Assembly: GCA_945947575.1 (NCBI GenBank) | Contig: CAMEYM010000001.1 | Coordinates: 30,582-94,581, forward strand | From: Rhizobium sp. Q54 | Lineage (GTDB): Bacteria > Pseudomonadota > Alphaproteobacteria > UBA2966 > CAIVPW01 | Reading direction: 5' to 3' | DNA: 64,000 nucleotides | Part shown: piece after piece, positions 26,372 through 34,766 of the stretch | Layout: the number at the start of each line of letters is the position of its first letter | Numbering within the stretch: the stretch's first letter is position 1 | The notes under the pieces: generated by a model | What the model was told of the DNA's origin: nothing | What the model saw: the letters and a program-made list of their open reading frames with translations, nothing else | Databases searched by the model: none | Position numbers and translations under genes: made by a program

Positions 26372-27552
26372 GCCGTCGCGCGGGGCGCCCGTACCGGCGC
26401 CAGGTGTGCGCCCACCGAGCGCAGCAACAGAATGTACGCCTGGTCGGCGACCTCGCCGATCGAGCGGGTGCGCGCGAACATGGCGCGCGCTTGCGCCAGA
26501 CACTCCTCGCGGCTCGGCAATTGCGGCAGGTGCAGGCTCGCCAGCACCTCGTGGGCGCGGTCGCGGGCGTGCTCCAACTTGCCCTGCAGCGCGGCCAGCT
26601 CCGGCCCATGCAGCGCCGCGGCTATTGCCGCCGCGATGCGTTCGGAATTGAACTGCGCGGCAAGCTGCTCCGACGCGCGCTCGATGACGCGGCTGCCTAG
26701 GCGCTGCTCGTTGCGCACGACCGCCACGGGCGGCGTCTTCAGGTCCCACACCACGCGCACCCACGACAGCGCGCGCAGGATGTAATAGGTCGGATCGTAT
26801 TCCCACCAGCGGAAGCCCTGGCGCACGCTGCTCTGATAGGCGTGGTGGTTGTTGTGCCACCCTTCGCCCATGGTGAAAATCGCCAGCAGCCAGTTGTTGC
26901 GCGACTCGTCGCCGGTCAGATAGCGCTTGGCGCCGCGCACGTGCGCCAGCGAGTTGATGCAGAACGTCGCGTGATAGACGAGCACCGTGCTCCACAGGAA
27001 GCCGACCACCAGGCCGGACCATCCGGCGATCGCGAAGCACAGCGCCGCCAGCGCGAACGCCGGCGCCAGCTCGAAGCGGTGCAGCAGCATCAGCTCCGGC
27101 GCGCTGGCAAGGTCCGCGACCTTGGTCAGGTCCGTCTTGTCGTGATGCTTGCGATCGAAGACCCAGCCGACGTGGCTGTAGAGGAATCCCTTGCGCACCG
27201 GCGAATGCACGTCGTCCTCGGTGTCCGAGTGCAGGTGGTGATGCCGGTGCTTGGCTGCCCACCACAGGATGCTCTTCTGCGCCGTGCTCTGCGCCAGCAC
27301 CGCGATGACGAAGCGGAACACGCGGCTCGTGCTGTAGGCGCGGTGGGAGAAGTAGCGGTGATAGCCGGCGCCGATGGCGAAGATGCGCACCCAGTACAGG
27401 GCCACCCCCAGCACCACCGCCTCGACCGTCACGCCCGTCCAGATCGCCGCCAGGCAGCCGAGGTGAACGAGAACGAACGGGATCGCCTGCGGATACAGGA
27501 TGTCGTCGTGGACGGCGGGCGCAACGGCGCCCTTCGGGGTCACGTGGTTCAC
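26368..27552 (-). CDS. Membrane fatty-acid (acyl-CoA/acyl-lipid) desaturase
   Basis: A 394-residue integral membrane desaturase of the delta-9 type that introduces double bonds into acyl chains to tune membrane fluidity. The three di-iron histidine boxes are HRYFSH (65-70), HRHHH (102-106) and HNNHH (233-237), with the usual hydrophobic pairs between them. The C-terminal about 110 residues are an extra helical region beyond the standard core. The start is GTG 27552. It is transcribed divergently from ahcY across a 415-base gap. Confidence 0.88.
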   Translation of the reverse strand: MNHVTPKGAVAPAVHDDILYPQAIPFVLVHLGCLAAIWTGVTVEAVVLGVALYWVRIFAIGAGYHRYFSHRAYSTSRVFRFVIAVLAQSTAQKSILWWAAKHRHHHLHSDTEDDVHSPVRKGFLYSHVGWVFDRKHHDKTDLTKVADLASAPELMLLHRFELAPAFALAALCFAIAGWSGLVVGFLWSTVLVYHATFCINSLAHVRGAKRYLTGDESRNNWLLAIFTMGEGWHNNHHAYQSSVRQGFRWWEYDPTYYILRALSWVRVVWDLKTPPVAVVRNEQRLGSRVIERASEQLAAQFNSERIAAAIAAALHGPELAALQGKLEHARDRAHEVLASLHLPQLPSREECLAQARAMFARTRSIGEVADQAYILLLRSVGAHLAPVRAPRATA

Positions 27553-27675
27553 GGAGGGCTACTTACTCCAACAGGATGCCGCGCCGGTTCGGGCGGGAAC
27601 GAAGGCCTGCAGACATGCGGGAGCGCACAAGGTGCCACGAAGGCCCCGAACCGTACATAGCGCCAGCGCCCGATC

Positions 27676-27704
27676 TTGACACGAATAGTATCGTATGTTA
27701 TACA
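27676..27704 (+). promoter_or_regulatory. Putative ahcY promoter
   Basis: TTGACA at 27676-27681 and TATACA at 27699-27704 are separated by exactly 17 bases. The -35 is perfect and the -10 matches four of six consensus bases. Initiation near 27711 would give ahcY a leader of about 256 bases. Confidence 0.6.
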
Positions 27705-27859
27705 AATAGTGCGAAGGCGTTGCGCGGCTGGGACGGCCTGAGAAACAAGCGGGCCATATTTCCCGTTATTTCCCCGCATTCACCGTACTTCGTAGAGAAA
27801 TTCTCGAATCGTATCGAGCCCTCACATTCCTACATAAAGATTTCCTTATGCTTCGTGCG

Positions 27860-27904
27860 GGCCCGTGCTATATCGGCGGCGCCCTCCAGGGGGCAGCACG
27901 GGCC
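27860..27904 (+). promoter_or_regulatory. Leader hairpin upstream of ahcY
   Basis: GGCCCGTGCT at 27860-27869 pairs perfectly with AGCACGGGCC at 27895-27904, giving a 10-bp stem around an inner GC-rich segment that can form a second small hairpin. The position, 63 bases before the ahcY ATG, is right for an RNA control element. The sequence does not match the SAH or SAM-II riboswitch patterns I know. Confidence 0.4.
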
Positions 27905-27967
27905 GACGCCAGGGCATTCAGCACGTGGCGCGCCCATTCCATTCCAGCGCAGAGAGCTGACCGCATC

Positions 27968-29323
<1,356 letters not shown>

Positions 29324-29332
29324 CGTCGCATT

Positions 29333-29375
29333 GTCACGGCCATGGCGGCGCATCCGCGCTACCATGGCCGCTGAC
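29333..29375 (+). terminator. Hairpin between ahcY and the PAS gene
   Basis: CGGCCATGG at 29337-29345 pairs with CCATGGCCG at 29362-29370. The stem can be extended by GTCA/TGAC across one unpaired base. It lies 10 bases after the ahcY stop and 30 bases before the next gene. There is no T run, so partial termination or mRNA stabilisation is the likely role. Confidence 0.45.
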
Positions 29376-29405
29376 GGACGCTGAACGAGCGCGGGGGATG
29401 CGCGC

Positions 29406-31181
29406 GTGTTGAGGCGAGGCGGAGCATGTGCGTGCGTGCTGGCGGGCCTGTTGGCGCCGCTTGCTTCAGCGCATGCGCAGGCCACCAGCCTCGCCGCCGC
29501 CCGCTCCGAGGCCATCGCCGCGCTGGCGCTGACCGGCGCCATCGTCCTCTCCATCATCGCGCTCGGGCTCGGCTTCCTCGTGGCCTGGCGCAGCCGCCGC
29601 CGCGCCGCCGCCGACCGCCGCCGCATCCGCGAGCTGTTCGGCACCCTGGCACGCACCACCGCCGTGCTTGACGCGGCACCCGCCGGCTTCTTCGAGTGGT
29701 CCGCGCTCTCCGGCCTCGAGACCTGCTCGTCCGGCCTCGCCCAGTCGCTGGGCGCATCGCCCGTCGCGGTGAAGACCTTCCGCGACCTGTCGCCCTACTT
29801 CACCGAGACCGACTTCGCCATGCTCGATGCCGCCGTCGATGCCCTGCGCGCCGAGCGCAAACCCTTCGACCGTGTCGTGCGCGCCAAGAACGGCCGCGTG
29901 CTCGAGGCGTGCGGCCGCATCGTGTTCGCCGCCGGCACCGGCGAGCCGCTGTCCTTCACCCTCTGGTTCCACGACGCCACTGCTTTCGCCGGTGACGTTG
30001 CGGTGGGCCGGGCCGCCATCGCCGCCGCCTCGGCCGAGCGCGATCGCCTCGCCGAGATCCTCAACCTCGCGCCCTTCCCGGCGTGGCGGCGCGACGCCGA
30101 CTTGCGCATCGCCTGGGTCAACCGCGCCTACGCCGCGGCGGTCGAGTCCGACCTCGGCACCATCGTCGCCAACTCGGTCGAGTTCGCCCCCGGCGCCGGC
30201 CCGCAGCAGTCGCGCTCGCTGGCCGCCATGTCGCGCGAGACCGGCGTCGCGCAGACCGACACGCGCCGCTTCAACGCCGCCGGCGAGCGCCGCGTCTACG
30301 AGATCACCGAGGCGTCTCTGTCCGACGGCGGCGCCATGGGCTTCGCTCGCGACGTCACGGCCCGCGAGGAAGCGCACGCCGAGCTGAAGCGCCACACCCA
30401 GGCCCACGCCGCGGTCATGGACCGTCTGCGCTCGGCCATCGCCATCTTCGGCCCCGATCGCAAGCTGCGCTTCTTCAACGAGGCCTACTTCCGCCTGTGG
30501 AAGCTCGACGAGCCGTGGCTGCAGACCGGCCCCAGCCACGCCGAGATCCTCGAAGTGTTGCGCGAGGCGCGCCGCATCCCCGAGGCTGCCGACTTCCGCG
30601 CCTACAAGTCCCAGGTGATGGGCCTGTACGCCTCGGTGCTGGCGCCCGAGGAAGAGGTGCAGCACCTCCCCGACGGCCGCACCCTGCGCGTCATCACGTC
30701 GCCGCATCCCTTCGGCGGCCTGATGTTCCTCTACGAGGACGTCTCCGACCGCCTCGAGCTCGAACGCGCCCGCAACACGCTCGCCGAGGTGCAGCGCGCC
30801 ACCTTCGACCACCTGTTCGAGGGCGTGGCCGTGTTCGGCGGCGACGGCCGCCTGAAGCTCTACAACAAGCGCTTCGCGTCCCTGTGGGCACTGGAGGAAA
30901 TGTTCCTCAAGTCCGAGCCCCACGTCGCCGACGTCGCCGAGCGGTGCCGCGACCTGTTCCCGCACGGGGGCGCGCCGTGGCCGGTGCTGAAGGACAAGAT
31001 CGTCAGCCGCGCCCTCGACCGCACCGCGCGCAACGCCCGCCTGACGCGTCCGGACGGATTGGTGGTGCAGTACGCTTCGGTACCGCTGCCGGACGGCAAC
31101 ACCCTCTACACCTACCTCGACATCAGCGAGGAGCGTCCGGCATCGGTGACTCACCGGAGGGGAGCCGCGGGCGCCAGCTGA
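29406..31181 (+). CDS. Multi-PAS membrane protein related to a sensor histidine kinase but lacking the kinase domain
   Basis: A 591-residue protein with a signal/transmembrane N-terminus (helix about 37-58) and at least three or four PAS-like modules. These include FAPFPAWRRDADLRIAWVNRAYA-type, FNEAYFRLWKLDEPWL and YNKRFASLWALEE units, the last two being the PAS-7 form seen in DivL-like kinases. Relatives continue directly into an ELRTPL phospho-acceptor helix and ATPase domain. Here the protein stops about 20 residues after the last PAS (TYLDISEE). The following DNA encodes an unrelated lipoprotein and no H box is found downstream. It could act as a signal-sensing scaffold or be a degraded kinase. 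Confidence 0.7.
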   Translation: MLRRGGACACVLAGLLAPLASAHAQATSLAAARSEAIAALALTGAIVLSIIALGLGFLVAWRSRRRAAADRRRIRELFGTLARTTAVLDAAPAGFFEWSALSGLETCSSGLAQSLGASPVAVKTFRDLSPYFTETDFAMLDAAVDALRAERKPFDRVVRAKNGRVLEACGRIVFAAGTGEPLSFTLWFHDATAFAGDVAVGRAAIAAASAERDRLAEILNLAPFPAWRRDADLRIAWVNRAYAAAVESDLGTIVANSVEFAPGAGPQQSRSLAAMSRETGVAQTDTRRFNAAGERRVYEITEASLSDGGAMGFARDVTAREEAHAELKRHTQAHAAVMDRLRSAIAIFGPDRKLRFFNEAYFRLWKLDEPWLQTGPSHAEILEVLREARRIPEAADFRAYKSQVMGLYASVLAPEEEVQHLPDGRTLRVITSPHPFGGLMFLYEDVSDRLELERARNTLAEVQRATFDHLFEGVAVFGGDGRLKLYNKRFASLWALEEMFLKSEPHVADVAERCRDLFPHGGAPWPVLKDKIVSRALDRTARNARLTRPDGLVVQYASVPLPDGNTLYTYLDISEERPASVTHRRGAAGAS

Positions 31182-31237
31182 CGGGACTACTCCCGAAGGG
31201 CGCCCCGGGCCCGCTCGAGCCCGCGCTAGGCTCCGGC

Positions 31238-31621
31238 ATGCGCCCAATCCTCGTCGGCCTCGCCATCCTGGCTCTCAGCGGCTGCGCCGCCGTGGGAGGT
31301 CCGGTTCGGCTCGCCACGGGCGTCGAGGTCCCGTGTGATCTGCCCGCCGAGGAGCTGCGCAACCTGCGCGGCCGCACCAGCGCCATGGAGCGCCTCGAGA
31401 AGGCGGAGCTGAGCCGCTCCCTGGCCCTCGTCGATGCCGCCGCGATCCTCGGTGGCGACGTGCGCGCCATCCGCCAGGGCCTGATCGACCGCTCCAACGC
31501 CAACCTGCGCTTGGCCATCGGCCTCGAAGCCGACATCGCCTGCGGCTACGCCGCGCCGCGTGCGCCGCTCGCCCAACCGGCACAGGCGTTGCGCCCCGCC
31601 ATTCCCACCGTCCGCATTTGA
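31238..31621 (+). CDS. Small lipoprotein, function unknown
   Basis: A 127-residue protein with a short lipoprotein signal, ILALSGC, giving the lipidated cysteine at residue 16. The mature part is mostly helical and charged (LRNLRGRTSAMERLEKAELSRSLALVDAAAIL), suggesting a coiled-coil-like rod. No partner or domain was recognised. The ORF track hides it inside a longer shadow frame; ATG 31238 starts the signal peptide. It ends directly at the AAGGAG ribosome site of the next gene. Confidence 0.6.
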   Translation: MRPILVGLAILALSGCAAVGGPVRLATGVEVPCDLPAEELRNLRGRTSAMERLEKAELSRSLALVDAAAILGGDVRAIRQGLIDRSNANLRLAIGLEADIACGYAAPRAPLAQPAQALRPAIPTVRI

Positions 31622-31631
31622 AGGAGCCCCC

Positions 31632-31883
31632 GTGGTCATCAACAAGAACAACAACCCGGTGTGGCTTGCCGCCGGCATCGCGCTGGGCATGCTGATCGGG
31701 GTCAGCATCCGCACCACACCCGTGGTAGCCGATCAAGGCACCTACTCCGCCGGCAACTGGGTCGTGGTGGACGTGACGGGCGAGGCGCCGAACCGCGAAG
31801 TGGTGCGCTACAACGCCGCGACCGGCGTCATGCATCTGTGCAACTTCACGACACTAACCTGCGGCAACACCTTGTTGCCGTAG
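31632..31883 (+). CDS. Short membrane-anchored hypothetical protein
   Basis: An 83-residue protein starting at GTG 31632, with an ideal AAGGAG six bases upstream formed over the stop of the preceding lipoprotein gene. Residues 9-27 are a hydrophobic segment (VWLAAGIALGMLIGVSI). The remaining exported part has two cysteines (LCNFTTLTC) near the C-terminus. Tight spacing implies co-transcription with the lipoprotein. I do not recognise it. Confidence 0.55.
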   Translation: MVINKNNNPVWLAAGIALGMLIGVSIRTTPVVADQGTYSAGNWVVVDVTGEAPNREVVRYNAATGVMHLCNFTTLTCGNTLLP

Positions 31884-31919
31884 GCACTGCCGCTAGATCG
31901 GGTGGAGAACCCAGTAGCG

Positions 31920-32459
31920 CTAGTGAGTGTCGGTTGGCAGGCTAGCGAAGTACTCGTCCTCGCCGCCGACGTTGGCTTTCTCGAATCGCTGGTCGGCGAT
32001 TCGTGCAGTGGTCCCTTGCATGTGGTACGCCGGGTCAAACGCAAACTGCCGTACGAAGTCCTCCCAGGTGTAGACGATCATTCTCCCGCTGAGCGCCACT
32101 ATCAAAGGGAACTTCCCTTCACCCCAGAAGTGTCGTGAGGCCTCGTGGGACGGATCAGAGAACCGATGGACGACCCGGCCGGCGTAGCGAAAAAGTTTGC
32201 TCTCTAGGAGTAGGAAGTAGTCACCAACCTTCATCTTGCGGAGCACACGCTCTGCTCCTGCGGGCAGGCCCCAGATCTGAAAGCCGTCTGGGGCTAATCG
32301 CCGAATGCGCTCCGCTGCACCTGTCGTGTCGCCAACGGTGAGCGATGCTGGCAAGTCTTGCCACCCGAAGCGGCACATCCCGTGCACCGGATGTCGAATG
32401 GTCTGCGGGCAATCTCGTTGCCATAGGTGCAGGCCAATGTGCTGATAGAAGACGCTCAT
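31920..32459 (-). CDS. Stand-alone EVE/PUA-like domain protein
   Basis: A 179-residue single-domain protein. GDYFLLLES followed by FRYAGRVVHRF and then HFWGEGKFPLIVAL matches the pattern of EVE/PUA-like domains. These are known as modified-base or nucleic-acid binders and as specificity modules of restriction-type proteins. No nuclease, HNH or ATPase domain is attached. Base composition is visibly less GC-rich than the surrounding genes, which suggests more recent acquisition. It starts 10 bases after the stop of the ferredoxin-NADP reductase gene on the same strand, so co-transcription is likely. The family call is by pattern and moderately secure. Confidence 0.5.
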   Translation of the reverse strand: MSVFYQHIGLHLWQRDCPQTIRHPVHGMCRFGWQDLPASLTVGDTTGAAERIRRLAPDGFQIWGLPAGAERVLRKMKVGDYFLLLESKLFRYAGRVVHRFSDPSHEASRHFWGEGKFPLIVALSGRMIVYTWEDFVRQFAFDPAYHMQGTTARIADQRFEKANVGGEDEYFASLPTDTH

Positions 32460-32469
32460 GTCCCGCCCT

Positions 32470-33516
32470 TCAATTCGCGCCCGGTACGCCCTTCGAGGTC
32501 GAGTACTCGAAGTGCAGCGCCTTGTCGGGGTTGAGGATGGGGTGGATGGCGTGGGCAGCCTGTGCAGCCTCGGCGAAGCCCGACAAAATGAGCTTCAGCT
32601 TGCCCGGATAGGTGGCGATGTCGCCGACCGCGAACACACCGTGCAGGTTGGTGGCGCACGTCGCCGGATCCACGACGATGTGCTTCATCTGGTCCAGCGT
32701 GATGCCCCACTCGGCGATCGGGCCGAGGTTGTTGACGAGTCCGAAGAACGCCAGCACCACGTCTGCGTCGAGCGCCTTCTCCTCGCCATCCAGGGTCGCG
32801 ACCTTGACGGCACTGAGGTGCCCGCCTTGGCCTTCGAGACCGGACAGCTGATAGGGGATGACCATCTCGATGGCGCCGCTCGCCGCAAGCTCGTGCATCT
32901 TGCGCACGCTCTCGGGTGCGGCGCGGAACTTGTCGCGCCGGTGCACGACCCACACCTTGGCCGCGATGCCGGCCAGCGCCAGCGCCCAGTCCACCGCCGA
33001 GTCGCCGCCGCCGGCGATGACGACGCGCTTGCCGGCGAGGTCGCCCTTGCGTCGCACCAAGTAGAACACCGACTTGCCTTCGAACGCCTCGACACCCGGC
33101 AGCGGCAGGCGCACCGGTCCGAACGCGCCCGTACCGCCGGCGATGATGACTGCGCGCGCTTCGATGGCGGCGCCGCCGGCGATCTCGAGCCGCCAGCCGT
33201 CGTTGCTGCCGTCGGGTCGCGCGCGGATCGGCGACACGCGCAGCACCGGATGGCCGAGTCGATAGTTGGGCTTGAACGGGGCGGCCTGCTCCAGCAGGCG
33301 GTCGATCAGCTCCATCGCCATCACCGAGGGGTAGCCGGGGATGTCGTAGATCGGCTTCTCTGGATAGAGCGCCGCGCACTGACCGCCGGCCGTGTCGAGC
33401 ACGTCCACCACGGTCGAGCGGAAGCCCAGCATCCCGACCTCGAACACCGAGAACAGGCCAACGGGGCCTGCGCCGATGATGGCGACGTCGGTCATGACAT
33501 CTGCGTGCGCGTCCAT
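32470..33516 (-). CDS. Ferredoxin/flavodoxin-NADP+ reductase, thioredoxin-reductase-like (YumC type)
   Basis: A 348-residue flavoprotein. The FAD motif is IIGAGPVGLFS, followed by the group signature GGQCAALYPEKPIYDIPGYP. The NADPH motif is VVIAGGGDSAVDWAL. The C-terminal FAD contact is GVFAVGDIATYPGKLKLI. There is no C-x-x-C redox pair, which separates this group from true thioredoxin reductases. It moves electrons between NADPH and ferredoxin or flavodoxin. The ORF track begins at 33552; ATG 33516 has AAGGTAA upstream. It is followed closely by the EVE-like gene. Confidence 0.87.
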   Translation of the reverse strand: MDAHADVMTDVAIIGAGPVGLFSVFEVGMLGFRSTVVDVLDTAGGQCAALYPEKPIYDIPGYPSVMAMELIDRLLEQAAPFKPNYRLGHPVLRVSPIRARPDGSNDGWRLEIAGGAAIEARAVIIAGGTGAFGPVRLPLPGVEAFEGKSVFYLVRRKGDLAGKRVVIAGGGDSAVDWALALAGIAAKVWVVHRRDKFRAAPESVRKMHELAASGAIEMVIPYQLSGLEGQGGHLSAVKVATLDGEEKALDADVVLAFFGLVNNLGPIAEWGITLDQMKHIVVDPATCATNLHGVFAVGDIATYPGKLKLILSGFAEAAQAAHAIHPILNPDKALHFEYSTSKGVPGAN

Positions 33517-33579
33517 CGGGTTACCTTGTAGGCAAGCGTAGGCGCCGCGCAAGGCCGCGCGGCGGGGCCCAGAGCGGGC

Positions 33580-34221
33580 CTAATTCCCCCAGTAGAACGT
33601 GCTGAAAAGGCGCAGGAAGTCGATGCGCCGCGCGTTGAACGCTGCGTCGGCCGCCTTCAGGTCGGCGCCCGTGGTCGCACAGGTCACGTGCCAGACGCGC
33701 CCGGGCGGCGTGCGCACCAGGAACATCATCATCACCGTCGGTTGCTGCGCCCTGGTGTCAGTGGCGGCGATCATCGACACGCGCGCCGGCAGGTTGCCGA
33801 TCTTGGTGGGAAGGAGGTCGCGCACCTCTACGTTGGTGTAGCGCGCCGCCGGCAGCCCTTCGGCCATATGCTCGTTGAAGGTCGGGTGGTTGTTCATGCC
33901 CCAATCGAGCTGCGGTTGGGTCAGGCCCCAATACTCATCGACGTCGCGCAGGATGACCTGACAGCTCGCCGGGTTCGGACCCGGTGGCGAGTAGAGCACC
34001 GTCTTGACGGTCGGCTCGGTCGCCTCGCCCACGACCCAGTCGGCCGGGTGCGCCAGGCGGAAGCCGAACTCGGCATTGCGCAGGCTGCGCTGGCCAACGG
34101 CCTGAGCGAGCTGCACGCCCTGTGGTGCGCCCACCGCGGGTGCGGCGTACTCGGCCGTCACCGCCGGTGGGGCGCATAGGGCCACAGCGACGGCCAACAG
34201 GGATGCATGGCGTGCGTCCAT
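33580..34221 (-). CDS. Secreted hypothetical protein
   Basis: A 213-residue protein with a signal peptide (SLLAVAVALCAPPAVTA, cleaved near EYA). The mature part begins a FGFRLAHPADW segment like those opening PsbP/DUF1795-type folds and contains two cysteines (ASCQVIL and VTCATTG). That fold suggestion is weak and no function follows from it. The ORF track begins at 34257; ATG 34221 starts the signal sequence. It is divergent from tsaE, with 89 bases between the starts. Confidence 0.55.
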   Translation of the reverse strand: MDARHASLLAVAVALCAPPAVTAEYAAPAVGAPQGVQLAQAVGQRSLRNAEFGFRLAHPADWVVGEATEPTVKTVLYSPPGPNPASCQVILRDVDEYWGLTQPQLDWGMNNHPTFNEHMAEGLPAARYTNVEVRDLLPTKIGNLPARVSMIAATDTRAQQPTVMMMFLVRTPPGRVWHVTCATTGADLKAADAAFNARRIDFLRLFSTFYWGN

Positions 34222-34310
34222 TGCGCGTAGCTTGGCCGGGCGCGCGCGCAGGCGCAAGACCCGCCGAATCGGGCTACAAACAGGGCGGGGGACGGGCGTC
34301 TCAGCGCACC

Positions 34311-34766
34311 ATGCACGTGAATCTGCGCAATTTGGATGACACCGAGCGCCTTGCGGCGCGCGTCGCCGTGCGGGCGCTGGCCGGCGACTTCATCGGCCTG
34401 TCCGGCCCGCTCGGCGCCGGCAAGACGGCGTTCGCCCGCGCCTTCCTGATGGCGATGGCGGCACGCCAGAGGGTGCCGGCACCGGCGGAGGTGCCGAGTC
34501 CGACCTTCACGCTGGTGCAGAGCTACCAGCTCGGCGCCATCGAAGTGGCGCACTACGACCTCTATCGCATCAACTCGCCCGAGGAAGCGGCCGAGCTCGG
34601 CCTCGATGAGGCGCATGCGCGCGGCATCGTCCTGGTCGAATGGCCCGAGCGCCTCGGCGATCGTCTGCCGCGCGACCGCCTCGATATCGCGCTGTCCGTG
34701 GACGCAACCGAGCAGCGCCAGGCGACCCTGACCACGCACGGCACGTGGCGGACGCGCGCCCTATGA
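34311..34766 (+). CDS. tsaE: tRNA threonylcarbamoyladenosine biosynthesis ATPase TsaE
   Basis: A 151-residue ATPase of the TsaBDE complex that makes t6A37 in ANN-decoding tRNAs. Walker A is GLSGPLGAGKTAFARAFL; the family signature VPSPTFTLVQSY is followed by VAHYDLYRI and LVEWPERLGDRLP. The ORF track begins upstream at 34122; ATG 34311 gives the family start. Its stop overlaps the addB ATG (ATGA). In related genomes MurNAc-recycling genes (amgK, murU) often lie between tsaE and addB; here they are absent. Confidence 0.93.
   Translation: MHVNLRNLDDTERLAARVAVRALAGDFIGLSGPLGAGKTAFARAFLMAMAARQRVPAPAEVPSPTFTLVQSYQLGAIEVAHYDLYRINSPEEAAELGLDEAHARGIVLVEWPERLGDRLPRDRLDIALSVDATEQRQATLTTHGTWRTRAL

Larger units (their letters stand above)
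27553..27967. other. 415-base divergent region between desaturase and ahcY
   Basis: The middle of this gap (about 27665-27850) is clearly more AT-rich than the flanking genes and holds a near-consensus plus-strand promoter. The last about 110 bases hold a long hairpin before ahcY. The 131-codon plus-strand reading frame over it lacks a credible start and protein-like composition. No promoter for the minus-strand desaturase was confidently placed. Confidence 0.5.

Noticed and set aside
27839-27967. SAH or SAM-II riboswitch before ahcY
   Set aside because: A hairpin is present, but the conserved single-stranded motifs of the known SAH and SAM-II classes were not found. It is reported only as an unclassified leader.
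31182-31237. Frameshifted kinase domain after the PAS protein
   Set aside because: Only 56 bases separate it from the lipoprotein gene, and no His-box, N-box or G-box motif is readable downstream in any frame.
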